Assembly (NCBI RefSeq): GCF_043641075.1
Contig: NZ_JBHZRC010000004.1
Location: 248,001 to 312,000, forward strand
Length of the DNA stretch: 64,000 nt
Reading direction: 5' to 3'
Source: Bacillus_BD oryzisoli_A
GTDB lineage: Bacteria; Bacillota; Bacilli; Bacillales; Cytobacillaceae
How positions within the stretch are numbered: the first letter of the stretch is position 1; each line of letters begins with the position of its first letter. Position numbers and translations under genes: made by a program. This document shows, one piece after another, positions 1 to 8,258 of the stretch. The notes under the pieces were generated by a model. That model did not search any database. It had not been told where the DNA came from and worked only from the letters and a program-made list of their open reading frames with translations.

Positions 1-1102
1 TGGCATTTGAAAAGTCCTGTTTGGTCGCTTGAACCATGTTATTTGTATTGACCTTCATGGTACGAATCATGCCTGCAAAAATCTTTAAAGATCCAGTAAC
101 AGTTTTAACAGTATCAAACATACCTTCTTTATCCTCTTGCATATCCTTGTTATACGCAAGCGGTAACCCCTTTAATACCGTTAGCAGGCCAAACAGATTA
201 CCATATACCCGCCCCGTTTTACCACGGATTAGTTCAGCCATATCCGGATTTTTCTTTTGCGGCATGATGCTGCTTCCAGTTGAAAAGCTGTCATCAAGAT
301 CAATAAAACGAAATTCTTGGCTGGACCACAGAATAATTTCTTCACTGAAGCGTGAAAGATGCATCATTAATATAGAGCTAGTTGAAAGAAACTCGAGAAT
401 AAAGTCACGGTCACTAACTGCATCCATACTATTTTCATAAATTCCATCAAACCCTAAGAGTTCAGCGCTGTAATGACGATCGATTGGAAAGGTTGTCCCC
501 GCCAATGCACCGGCACCTAGCGGAGAAATATTGATTCTTTTGAGGCTTTCTGATAAACGCTGCTTATCACGTTCAAGCATCCAGAAATAAGCCATTAGAT
601 GATGCGCAAATGATATAGGCTGTGCTCTTTGCAGATGCGTATACCCAGGCATAATGGTTTCAATATGCTTTTCTGCCTGTTCAAGTAAAGCCTGCTGTAA
701 TTCAGCTGTTAATCCGATAATGTCGGATACCTGCTTACTCAAATACAAATGCATATCCGTTGCTACTTGGTCATTACGGCTGCGTCCAGTATGCAGCTTT
801 CCACCAACAGGACCAATCAAATCAGTTAGCTTACTTTCTAGATTTAAATGGATATCCTCTAAAGCCACTGAAAATTCCAACTCATCTTTTTCAGCTTTTT
901 CTTTAAGTGCTTCCAGTCCCTTTTTAATTTGCTGGGCTTCATCATCAGTTAAAATACCCGTTTTGGCAAGCATCGTCACATGAGCGATGCTGCCTGTAAT
1001 ATCTTCCATAACTAATTCTTGATCGAAGGAAATGGATGCCCCGAATTCATCGACCCACTCTTCTGCGGATTTTGTAAATCTTCCGCCCCAAAGCTTTTTC
1101 AC
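1..1102 (-). CDS. argH: Argininosuccinate lyase, N-terminal 367 residues (cut by window edge)
   Basis: Last step of arginine synthesis: splits argininosuccinate into arginine and fumarate in the cytoplasm. The reading frame starts MKKLWGGRF and carries the family motifs TGRSRNDQVATD (about 105-116), the MPGYTHLQRAQP histidine loop (about 151-162) and the fumarase/aspartase signature GSSIMPQKKNPD (276-287). About 90 C-terminal residues of the usual 455-460 lie off the left edge. The start is a GTG at 1100-1102 that overlaps the argG stop by four bases (GTGA), so the two genes are translationally coupled in one operon. No frame disruption is seen in the visible part. Confidence 0.97.
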   Translation of the reverse strand, partial: MKKLWGGRFTKSAEEWVDEFGASISFDQELVMEDITGSIAHVTMLAKTGILTDDEAQQIKKGLEALKEKAEKDELEFSVALEDIHLNLESKLTDLIGPVGGKLHTGRSRNDQVATDMHLYLSKQVSDIIGLTAELQQALLEQAEKHIETIMPGYTHLQRAQPISFAHHLMAYFWMLERDKQRLSESLKRINISPLGAGALAGTTFPIDRHYSAELLGFDGIYENSMDAVSDRDFILEFLSTSSILMMHLSRFSEEIILWSSQEFRFIDLDDSFSTGSSIMPQKKNPDMAELIRGKTGRVYGNLFGLLTVLKGLPLAYNKDMQEDKEGMFDTVKTVTGSLKIFAGMIRTMKVNTNNMVQATKQDFSNA

Positions 1103-2310
1103 GCTTTCACCTTCTTGCTTTGTTGAACGATACTTTGTACTTTTGTAGGAAGTCCCCATAATTGAATGAATCCTACAGCAGCAGAATGGTCAAATGCATC
1201 ATCAGCAGTATATGTTGCTAATTTTTCATCATATAGAGAGTACTCTGATTTTCTTCCCTCTACAATCGCATGACCTTTAAATAGTTTAACCCTTACAGTA
1301 CCAGTTACAAACTTTTGTGTTTCCGCAATAAAGGCAGCTAAAGCATTTTTCAATGGAGAGAACCATAAGCCTTCATAAATAAGATCAGTTAGTTTTAACT
1401 CTACAATTGGTTTGAAGTGTGCTACTTCTTTTACCAATGTTAAATCTTCTAATTCTTTATGTGCAGTAATCAAAGTCATAGCAGCCGGACACTCATATAC
1501 CTCACGTGATTTAATCCCAACAAGGCGATTTTCTACGTGGTCGATTCTTCCAATCCCATGCTTACCAGCTAGAACGTTTAAATCTAAAATAAGCTGTGAT
1601 AAAGAATCGTATTTTTTACCATCTAAGCTTACCGGAACACCTTGTTCAAAGGCAATTTCAATGATATCTGGTGTATCTGGAGTATCTTCAAGCTCCGCTG
1701 TAAGCTCATAAGCATCCTTCGGCGGCTTTGCCCATGGATCTTCCAAAATTCCACACTCATTTGCTCTTCCCCATAGGTTTTGGTCGATAGAAAATGGACT
1801 GTCTAGATTAATTGGAATCGGAATATTTTTTTGTTTTGCATATTCAATTTCCTCTTCCCTTGACCATGCCCATTCACGAACTGGCGCTACTACTTCTAAA
1901 TTCGGATTAAGCGCTTGGATAGAAACCTCAAAACGCACCTGGTCATTTCCTTTACCTGTACAACCGTGTGCAATCGCAACAGCACCAACTTCTTCAGCTA
2001 CCTCTACTAGCTTTTTAGAAATAAGCGGTCTTGAAAGAGCAGAAACAAGTGGATATTTTCCTTCATATAATGTATGAGCTTGTAGGGAAAGCAACGCATA
2101 ATCCTTCGCGAACTCTTCTTTTGCATCGATTACATAGGATTCAACTGCTCCAACCTTTAACGCCTTTTCTTTAACAAACTCTAAATCTTTTCCTTCCCCT
2201 ACATCTAAGCAGCATGCAACAACATCATACCCTTGATCCTTTAACCATGTAATTGCGACAGATGTATCTAAACCACCAGAGTATGCTAGTACTAATTTTG
2301 GATTTGCCAT
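1099..2310 (-). CDS. argG: Argininosuccinate synthase
   Basis: Joins citrulline and aspartate with ATP to give argininosuccinate, the penultimate step of arginine synthesis. At 403 residues it has family length. The N-type ATP pyrophosphatase loop AYSGGLDTSV is at residues 9-18, and GCTGKGNDQVRFE and SPFSIDQNLWGRANECG are also characteristic. The start ATG follows GAGGAGGAAATTTTTC, a strong ribosome site. It is the first gene of the argG-argH operon, and its upstream region carries ARG-box-like half sites (separate entry), suggesting AhrC/ArgR control. Confidence 0.98.
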   Translation of the reverse strand: MANPKLVLAYSGGLDTSVAITWLKDQGYDVVACCLDVGEGKDLEFVKEKALKVGAVESYVIDAKEEFAKDYALLSLQAHTLYEGKYPLVSALSRPLISKKLVEVAEEVGAVAIAHGCTGKGNDQVRFEVSIQALNPNLEVVAPVREWAWSREEEIEYAKQKNIPIPINLDSPFSIDQNLWGRANECGILEDPWAKPPKDAYELTAELEDTPDTPDIIEIAFEQGVPVSLDGKKYDSLSQLILDLNVLAGKHGIGRIDHVENRLVGIKSREVYECPAAMTLITAHKELEDLTLVKEVAHFKPIVELKLTDLIYEGLWFSPLKNALAAFIAETQKFVTGTVRVKLFKGHAIVEGRKSEYSLYDEKLATYTADDAFDHSAAVGFIQLWGLPTKVQSIVQQSKKVKA

Positions 2311-2334
2311 GAAAAATTTCCTCCTCGATATATA

Positions 2335-2369
2335 GCGAATAAATATTCATTTATTTATATTTTTATTCA
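2335..2369 (-). promoter_or_regulatory. Candidate ARG boxes (AhrC/ArgR operator) upstream of argG
   Basis: Two sites 25-60 bp upstream of the argG start resemble the Bacillus ARG box CATGAATAAAAATTCAAG. At 2359-2369 the minus strand reads TGAATAAAAAT, identical to the core. At 2337-2350 it reads ATGAATATTTATTC, an inverted pair of half sites. The spacing suits the two-box architecture of arginine operators. This is a motif match in very AT-rich DNA, so chance resemblance is possible. Confidence 0.45.
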
Positions 2370-2567
2370 ATCTTTATGAATTACACTTTAACAACTTTTC
2401 TTAAAAAATTCAATAGTTATTTCGCAAATTGCATTAAAATAATTATTTTCGTATTAAAATAGAAAGAAATGAATGAGAGTACAAAATTGTATGGTAAAAT
2501 TTATATGAATCTTTTGATAAATGAGATAGTTTATTAGTCTATAACTTCATAATAGGGGGTGCAAACA

Positions 2568-2882
2568 ATGGAAGAATATTTTATTTATAATGAAAGATTA
2601 GGGATTGAACTACCTTCAAATGATCTTAAATGGGATATGCTATCAGATGAAACACAGGAGTCTGTATTATTATATTGGGAGAATATCCGAGGGGCAATAC
2701 CTGACCGAATCATCAGCCTTGAAAAAACAATCAATAAGAAACAAGCACAGCTAGATAATGAAAGCAACTTCCAGGTTTCCTGTCAATTAAATAGTGAAAT
2801 AGCTGAACTCGCTTCCGTAATCAATGATTTATGGCTATGGTTTAGACTCAATCAAAGTCTTTCAGAAAAGATGCATCAATAA
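2568..2882 (+). CDS. Small acidic/helical protein of unknown function (104 aa)
   Basis: I do not recognise this protein. It begins MEEYFIYNERLGIEL, is rich in Glu, Asp and Asn, and from about residue 45 to the end is predicted helical (LEKTINKKQAQLD then LNSEIAELASVINDLWLWFRLN). It has no signal peptide or membrane segment. I chose the ATG at 2568 rather than the GTG at 2559 because AGGGGGTG at 2553-2560 is correctly spaced only for the ATG. It stands alone, divergent from argG and convergent with moaB, and ends 6 bp before a long palindrome that probably terminates it. The good ribosome site and full-length open frame argue that it is real. Confidence 0.7.
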   Translation: MEEYFIYNERLGIELPSNDLKWDMLSDETQESVLLYWENIRGAIPDRIISLEKTINKKQAQLDNESNFQVSCQLNSEIAELASVINDLWLWFRLNQSLSEKMHQ

Positions 2883-2888
2883 TACACA

Positions 2889-2948
2889 GGTGTCAGGCAC
2901 CAGAAAAAGACAAATGAGACCATTTGTCTTTTTCTGGTGCCTGACACC
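2889..2948. repeat. 60-bp perfect palindrome with GGTGTCAGGCACC ends (copy 1)
   Basis: A perfect inverted repeat: a 28-bp left arm (2889-2916), a 4-base loop AGAC (2917-2920) and a 28-bp right arm (2921-2948). The outer 13 bases are GGTGTCAGGCACC and the inner part is rich in A or T. It sits between the convergent ends of the 2568-2882 gene and moaB, so it would fold as a strong bidirectional hairpin in either transcript. A second element of the same length and with the same ends is at 24727-24786, so this is a dispersed family and not a private terminator. Confidence 0.85.
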
Positions 2949-2951
2949 CAA

Positions 2952-3464
2952 TTACAAGTCTTTTTTTAATTCGCGAACAACATGGCCAAGTTCGGGCAGG
3001 ATTAATTTATTCATTGCCAGCTTAACGGCACCTGATGAACCAGGAGTTGAGAATACCGCTTTATTCCCTATTACTCCGGCTACAGCACGGGAAAGAATCG
3101 CCGCTGATCCAATATCTTCTTGGTAGCTAAGCATCCTGAATAACTCACCAAAACCAGTTATTTCTTTATCAAATAGAGATTGAACCGTTTCAATCGTGAC
3201 GTCTCTTAAGGCAATCCCCGTTCCGCCGTTTGTTAAAATCACATCTATTTCAGAATTTAGGCAGCCCTTTAAAACGGCTTCCCGAATTGGACCTTTCTCA
3301 TCCTTTACAATGATATAATCCCCTATCTGGTGCCCCGCACCCTCAAGCAAATCAATCATTAGCTTTCCACTTTTATCTGTTTCTTTGTTTCTTGTATCAC
3401 TAACCGTGATTACTTTACAGATTACACTTCTTTGTGCCTGCTTTTTATGTTCTTCAATACTCAT
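2952..3464 (-). CDS. moaB: Molybdenum cofactor biosynthesis protein B
   Basis: MoaB/MogA-fold protein that adenylates molybdopterin before molybdenum insertion. The 170 residues include the family signatures DVILTNGGTGIALRD and AVFSTPGSSGAVKLAMNKLILPE (split here into its two halves, AVFSTPGSSGAV and KLAMNKLILPE). The ATG at 3464 follows AAAGGAGAGTACAA. Its first 11 bases overlap the end of the EcsC-family gene, so the two are co-transcribed and probably translationally coupled. No other molybdenum cofactor gene is present in the window. Confidence 0.93.
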   Translation of the reverse strand: MSIEEHKKQAQRSVICKVITVSDTRNKETDKSGKLMIDLLEGAGHQIGDYIIVKDEKGPIREAVLKGCLNSEIDVILTNGGTGIALRDVTIETVQSLFDKEITGFGELFRMLSYQEDIGSAAILSRAVAGVIGNKAVFSTPGSSGAVKLAMNKLILPELGHVVRELKKDL

Positions 3465-4296
3465 TTGTACTCTCCTTTTTCTTTAGCAGATACCGCATTT
3501 GATAATACCTGTGAGCAAAGTCAGTTACCTTTCTTGTTAATTGGTAATTGACACCTGCACCAATGGCCATACTGATAAAAGGAATACCTTGAATTAATTT
3601 TTTTCGAAAAATCATAATTGCTATCCCCTTTAATCCCTGCTTCAACAGCTGCTCAACCCAAGCTATATTAGCGATTTCTTCTGCCCCTTCATAAAAATAA
3701 TTGTCATGCTGGATATCATTCATTAATTCCTCCCAGCCCTGACTTTGCATTCGTAAAGGAAGAATAGAAACATTAAAGACCTTTAGCGCAGTCATCATCT
3801 CATACGGTGTATTCACTTCAATTCCATATGTCATGGCTATGAGCTGCACAATCCGCAAATTAATCACTGCCATTCCCGGAATATCCGCTCCCAAAAGAAT
3901 AGCTCCTCCAGTCCCTGACATACTTCCTTGCGCGAACGAATAGAGGCGGTGACGAGCTATATGCTGTCCAGCTATGTATTGCAGCTGATCTATGGTCAGC
4001 GAATTCAAATCCTCTATCGTCTGAATATCTTCTTGAAAAATCCTTCCGCTCTCAATAACTCTCTTCTTCGCATCAAGCTGAAGCTCAGATCCTTGGATAA
4101 AGGCGTGAAGATGAAATAACCAGTTATCAAGAGAGTTTGAAAACTGAGCTCTCGTTTTTTCCGGTAAAAGCTGGAATGATCTTTCAATATACTTATCATA
4201 AACCAATTGAAAATCATTCGGTTCATACCTGTACATTTGACTTTCCCATTCACGGATTTCTTCATATACTTGTTTTTCCCGATCTGTTAATGTCAC
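3454..4296 (-). CDS. EcsC-family protein
   Basis: A 280-residue protein of the EcsC family. The visible landmarks are LYSFAQGSMSGTGGAILLGADIPGMAVINLRIVQ in the middle (glycine-rich segment around residues 122-145) and a hydrophobic C-terminal segment IPFISMAIGAGVNY followed by a basic tail. EcsC-like proteins are found near ABC transporters and secretion genes in Firmicutes, but their biochemical role is not established. It lies upstream of and overlaps moaB by 11 bp. GAGGTTTCTCTTGTGAC precedes the ATG. Whether it has anything to do with molybdopterin is unknown; the overlap only shows co-expression. Confidence 0.85.
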   Translation of the reverse strand: MTLTDREKQVYEEIREWESQMYRYEPNDFQLVYDKYIERSFQLLPEKTRAQFSNSLDNWLFHLHAFIQGSELQLDAKKRVIESGRIFQEDIQTIEDLNSLTIDQLQYIAGQHIARHRLYSFAQGSMSGTGGAILLGADIPGMAVINLRIVQLIAMTYGIEVNTPYEMMTALKVFNVSILPLRMQSQGWEELMNDIQHDNYFYEGAEEIANIAWVEQLLKQGLKGIAIMIFRKKLIQGIPFISMAIGAGVNYQLTRKVTDFAHRYYQMRYLLKKKESTNEY

Positions 4297-4409
4297 AAGA
4301 GAAACCTCCTAAATTACAGCAACCGTATATTTTGTATCAGTATACCATATCTTATAAGGAAAATCTTAGGTGTGATTGACAAGACGAACATTAAGACTTT
4401 ATTGCTTAT

Positions 4410-4457
4410 TAAAAAAAAACAATTTGAATCTAGCAGATATACCGCTAGATTCAAATT
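4410..4457 (-). terminator. Rho-independent terminator of ackA
   Basis: The perfect 14-bp arms 4421-4434 and 4444-4457 form a hairpin 14 bp after the ackA stop. On the minus strand the hairpin is followed directly by G and a run of nine T (the A-run at 4411-4419). Confidence 0.9.
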
Positions 4458-4470
4458 GCTTTCATATAAA

Positions 4471-5658
4471 TTATTTACTTAAACGGACAACGTCTCTAGC
4501 AATCATTACTTCCTCATCCGTTGGAATTACCATTACTTTAACTGGGGAGTGCGGGTAGTTAATGAAACGCTCATCTCCGCGAAGGCTATTCAATGCAGGG
4601 TCCCAATATACACCCATAAATTCTAAACCATTTAGGACGCGAGCACGAATGGTATCACTGTTCTCACCGATTCCAGCAGTAAAGATAATGGCATCTACAC
4701 CAGACATACGTGCAGCATACGCTCCAACATAAGCATGGATACGAGAAGCAAATACATTTAGAGCAAGCTCAGCTCTCTCATTTCCTTCTGAAGCTTGTAA
4801 TTCAATATCACGAAGGTCGCTTGAGAAACCGGAAAGTGCCAGCATACCGCTCTTCTTATTTAATACTTCTAATACTTCATCAGCTGATTGATTTGTTTTC
4901 TCCATAATATAAGGAATAAGAGCAGGGTCAATATCCCCTGAACGAGTTCCCATTGTCACACCGGCAAGCGGAGTGAATCCCATTGATGTATCAATAGAAT
5001 GTCCACCTTGAATAGCTGTAATACTTGCACCGTTTCCTAGGTGACAAGAGATTAATCGAAGCTGATCAAGTGATCTTCCTAGCATTTCTGCCGCACGCTC
5101 TGATACATATTTATGAGATGTTCCATGGAAACCATACTTACGGATTCCAAAGTCTTTATAGTATTCGTAAGGAACACTGTAAAGGAAAGAATCCTCAGGC
5201 ATTGTTTGATGGAAAGCTGTATCAAATACTGCAATAGCAGGAACATTAGGCAGAACCTTTTGGAATGATTGAATTCCTGTTACATTTGCGGGATTATGCA
5301 ATGGTGCCAGCTCTGATAATTCTTCAATCTTTTGTAGAACTTCAGGCGTAATAAGAACTGAATCAGAGAACGCTTCCCCACCATGAACAACACGGTGACC
5401 TACACCTTCAATCTCATTTAAAGACTGAATAATTCCTAAATCAGTTAGCTTACCTAATAGTAGTTCAACTGCAACGTTATGATTTGGTATATCAGTCGTT
5501 TCTTTAATTTTTTCACCATTAACAGTAATATTGAACACAGCATCATCTAGCCCGATACGTTCAATTAATCCTTTAGTAATAACTTCTTCACTCGGCATAT
5601 CAAATAATTGGAATTTTAAGGATGAGCTGCCGGCGTTAATCGCAATAATTTTAGCCAT
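4471..5658 (-). CDS. ackA: Acetate kinase
   Basis: Converts acetyl phosphate and ADP to acetate and ATP in overflow metabolism, and can run in reverse. The 395 residues carry the ASKHA-fold acetate kinase motifs in order: NAGSSSLKFQLF at the N-terminus, GHRVVHGG, GFHGTSHKYV, HLGNGASI and GTRSGDIDPA. An upstream in-frame codon would add nine residues. I chose the ATG at 5658 because AAAGGAGCG lies nine bases before it and the protein then begins MAKIIAINAG as in homologues. It ends in a strong terminator. No convincing cre site was found in the 257 bp between it and ytxK. Confidence 0.97.
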   Translation of the reverse strand: MAKIIAINAGSSSLKFQLFDMPSEEVITKGLIERIGLDDAVFNITVNGEKIKETTDIPNHNVAVELLLGKLTDLGIIQSLNEIEGVGHRVVHGGEAFSDSVLITPEVLQKIEELSELAPLHNPANVTGIQSFQKVLPNVPAIAVFDTAFHQTMPEDSFLYSVPYEYYKDFGIRKYGFHGTSHKYVSERAAEMLGRSLDQLRLISCHLGNGASITAIQGGHSIDTSMGFTPLAGVTMGTRSGDIDPALIPYIMEKTNQSADEVLEVLNKKSGMLALSGFSSDLRDIELQASEGNERAELALNVFASRIHAYVGAYAARMSGVDAIIFTAGIGENSDTIRARVLNGLEFMGVYWDPALNSLRGDERFINYPHSPVKVMVIPTDEEVMIARDVVRLSK

Positions 5659-5915
5659 ATTTATAAACGCTCCTTTATAAAACAAGTCATTAGTACAATG
5701 TCAATTGGATAATTAATTAGAAAACTCATTGTTATTGTCATACAACGATAGTTTATCCAATTAAAAAAATTAATATCTCCAATTTCTCATTTAATCACTG
5801 AAGGACAGGTAATTCAAGGAATACTTTTACAAAAATGGCTTTCAGCTAAAAGTAATTATATTCTGATATTTCGACAAATTTCCACAAAAATCGATTTTAT
5901 TTTTTATAAAGAAAG

Positions 5916-6902
5916 TTACTTTTTATTTTCAATCATCCAGCGGTCAATTTTTGTAAGTATTTTATCAACCTCATGACCGTTTGAGAATGATGGCATATTG
6001 ACTAATAGTACCTGCTTCGGAGGCTCCAACGAGTCTTCCTTTTTTTGCAGGATTAAAATGCTTTTTGCTGATTGTTTGGTCTTAAACATCGTTTCAGGCA
6101 ATTGAATAATCCCTTGTATAAATGCAGTTTTTTGGAAAAACTCGTGGAGCTTTTTAGCCTGCTCGGATTCAAATAAACCATTTGGTATGATAAAAAATAA
6201 ATAGCCGCCGGGTTTCACATGACGGACGCTTTGCTCAATGAATAAATGATGGGCGTATGAATGTCCTTCGTCTGCTTTTAATTCGTAGTCCGCTGCTCTG
6301 ATATCATTTGGGTAGTAGCCGACAGGCAAGTCACTGATTACCGCATCAACCGCCTCAACGAATAAGGGCTCCAGACTGTCCTGGTTAAAAAATTCGATTG
6401 GATGCTCTTGTAGGTTAGCGTTTATATACGCTAATTTAATAAGAAGGTCATCTATTTCGATTCCAATCCCCTGAATTGTTTTATTCACTTCTTGATTCAT
6501 CGCTGCTGTTAATAAATTTCCCGTACCGACTGCTGGGTCCATTAACCGATAGGCCTCTTTCTTAACGAACTTATGTAGTAAATATCCAACAAACATCCCT
6601 ACTGAATCGGGGGTCATTTGATGATTAGGCTGTGCACTTTCCTTCATTCCTTTTAAAATCGCTAATTGGAATGATTTACGAATTTCTTCTTTTGTATATT
6701 TTGTTATTTGGGTGCCTTCATAAATCTTTTTAAGTCTTTTAAGTGTTAGTTCACTAAGTTCATCCTGTAGGACGGATTGATGAAATATATTTTCTCCTGT
6801 TTCCGCCAATGCCTCTAAGAAACTAACGTTTAATTCTTCCTGTAAAAGAAGGGCCGTGTCATTTATGATTGTAAATAATTCTTCAACCGGAGTGGTCTTC
6901 AC
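5916..6902 (-). CDS. ytxK: YtxK, N6-adenine methyltransferase-like protein
   Basis: A 328-residue class I SAM-dependent methyltransferase related to the HsdM/N6-adenine DNA methylases. Motif I is MDPAVGTGNLLTAA. The catalytic NPPY-type motif appears as the variant DLPVGYYP, where the Asn of NPPY is replaced by Asp, as is common in this orphan family. No restriction subunit or specificity subunit is nearby, so it is not a restriction system. The start is GTG with AGGAGGAAAATATT in front. It lies directly upstream of ackA, as in B. subtilis. Its substrate is not known. Confidence 0.92.
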   Translation of the reverse strand: MKTTPVEELFTIINDTALLLQEELNVSFLEALAETGENIFHQSVLQDELSELTLKRLKKIYEGTQITKYTKEEIRKSFQLAILKGMKESAQPNHQMTPDSVGMFVGYLLHKFVKKEAYRLMDPAVGTGNLLTAAMNQEVNKTIQGIGIEIDDLLIKLAYINANLQEHPIEFFNQDSLEPLFVEAVDAVISDLPVGYYPNDIRAADYELKADEGHSYAHHLFIEQSVRHVKPGGYLFFIIPNGLFESEQAKKLHEFFQKTAFIQGIIQLPETMFKTKQSAKSILILQKKEDSLEPPKQVLLVNMPSFSNGHEVDKILTKIDRWMIENKK

Positions 6903-7030
6903 AATATTTTCCTCCTGTTTTTCATTTCTTTTACTATTGTAGCGGGGTTTGTGTAGATGTACAAGTTTGGCAGGCTAGGGGATGTTGGGAAGGTGCTTAA
7001 AACAAAGTTGATTTTTGACTCAATGATTAA

Positions 7031-7065
7031 AAATGAAAGCCAGCTTATCAAAAAGCTGGCTTTCA
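7031..7065 (-). terminator. Terminator of tpx
   Basis: Perfect 13-bp arms at 7034-7046 and 7053-7065, with an A-rich flank on the low side that becomes TTTTTAATC after the hairpin on the minus strand. It starts 18 bp after the tpx stop. Confidence 0.85.
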
Positions 7066-7082
7066 GTAGATGTTGTATGAGA

Positions 7083-7583
7083 TTATTTCGCTTGTTTAGC
7101 TGCTTCTAAAGCTGCTTCGTAATTAGGGTGAGTTGTTACTTCGTTTACATATTCAGCGTATGTTACTGTGTCGTTTGAATCAACAACAAATACAGCACGA
7201 GCTAATAAACGTAGTTCTTGAATTGCTACACCGAATGCTTCTCCGAAAGAAAGGTCACGATGATCTGAAAGTGTTTGAACATTTTCAATGCCCGCAGCTC
7301 CACACCAGCGTTTTTGAGCAAATGGTAAATCAACGCTTACAGTAAGAATTTTAACATTGTCTAATTTAGAAGCTTCTTCGTTAAAACGGCGTGTTTGCGC
7401 ATCACATACGCCTGTATCTAGTGATGGAACAACACTAATTAAACGTACGCTTCCTTTTGAATCTTCTAATGTTACTGGTGATAAATCATTAGCTAGTACA
7501 GTAAAGTTAGGAGCTTTGTCTCCGACCTTTACTTCATTTCCAATTAGTGTTACTGGGTTTCCTGCAAATGTAATTGATGCCAT
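7083..7583 (-). CDS. tpx: Thiol peroxidase
   Basis: Atypical 2-Cys peroxiredoxin that reduces hydrogen peroxide and lipid peroxides using thioredoxin. The peroxidatic Cys60 is in the motif VVPSLDTGVC and the resolving Cys94 is in KRWCGAAG, both at the positions standard for the Tpx subfamily; the length (166 aa) fits. An upstream ATG would add two residues, but AGGAGG is only two bases from it and eight from the ATG at 7583, so I used the latter. Single-gene unit with its own promoter and terminator. Confidence 0.97.
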   Translation of the reverse strand: MASITFAGNPVTLIGNEVKVGDKAPNFTVLANDLSPVTLEDSKGSVRLISVVPSLDTGVCDAQTRRFNEEASKLDNVKILTVSVDLPFAQKRWCGAAGIENVQTLSDHRDLSFGEAFGVAIQELRLLARAVFVVDSNDTVTYAEYVNEVTTHPNYEAALEAAKQAK

Positions 7584-7620
7584 AATCATTTCCTCCTATA
7601 ACAATATATGTACATTGTAA

Positions 7621-7649
7621 ACTATAGCTCCTCAAAGTGACTTTTGCAA
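7621..7649 (-). promoter_or_regulatory. Probable sigma-A promoter of tpx
   Basis: On the minus strand a -35 TTGCAA (7644-7649) is separated by 17 bp from a -10 TATAGT (7621-7626). The predicted start near 7614 gives a leader of about 30 bases before the tpx ATG. Confidence 0.5.
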
Positions 7650-7748
7650 CAAATATGTATTGAAATTCAAAAACAAATAAAAATTCAGATAATGGAACTC
7701 TTCAAGATAAAAGGTTAACTCTCTAATATGAAAGTTAACCTTATTTTA

Positions 7749-8240
7749 TTAGAATTCTAATTCTTGCTTTTGTCCATTATATTCATTTGACTGACCGGAT
7801 TGGTTCTGATCATTGGATTGTTTTTTATCACCTGATTGATTGTTGTTGTTATCTTTATTGGACATCATTTGCTGGATTTTATCTACGGCCTGTGGCGCTA
7901 GGTCTAAAATTCGTTCATATAAATGAGTGCTTTCATCAAGATGTACCATTTTAACCCCATGGGAATTCACAATTAAAAAGGCAATTGGCGTGATGGAAAC
8001 ACCGCCCCCGCTACCACCGCCAAATGGCATCTTTGGCTTATCTCCACTTTGGCCGCCACCGGTATCAGCTGTAAACTCACTTCCTCCGGCTGCAAAACCG
8101 AAACCAACCTTCGAAACCGTTAAAATCACACTGCCATCAGGGGTTTCAACCGGATCCCCAATAATAGTGTTAACATCAATCATTTCTTTTAAATTCTCCA
8201 TTGCGGTCGTCATTAATCCTTGAATTGGATGATCGGACAT
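7749..8240 (-). CDS. ytfJ: GerW family sporulation protein YtfJ
   Basis: A 163-residue member of the GerW/YtfJ family; in B. subtilis the family member is made in the forespore and is needed for normal germination responses. The sequence shows the family core TIIGDPVETPDGSVILTVSK and the glycine-rich GFGFAAGGSEF, followed by a low-complexity tail of Asn, Gln, Asp and Ser from about residue 130. The ATG has GGAGG nine bases upstream. It follows ytfI by 18 bp on the same strand, so the two form an operon. Confidence 0.93.
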   Translation of the reverse strand: MSDHPIQGLMTTAMENLKEMIDVNTIIGDPVETPDGSVILTVSKVGFGFAAGGSEFTADTGGGQSGDKPKMPFGGGSGGGVSITPIAFLIVNSHGVKMVHLDESTHLYERILDLAPQAVDKIQQMMSNKDNNNNQSGDKKQSNDQNQSGQSNEYNGQKQELEF

Positions 8241-8258
8241 TGTTTACTTCCTCCTCTT

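Noticed and set aside
36..983. Plus-strand open frames of 134 and 109 codons
   Set aside because: They lie opposite argH, whose motifs are intact on the minus strand; no ribosome sites.
5659..5720. TTGACA-17-TTTATA just upstream of ackA as its promoter
   Set aside because: The -10 would touch the ribosome site AAAGGAG, so the transcript would start inside it. I therefore did not call it. No convincing cre site was found either.
5916..6902. YtxK as part of a restriction-modification or phage-defence system
   Set aside because: Neighbours are tpx and ackA, the order is conserved in B. subtilis, and no nuclease or specificity subunit is present.
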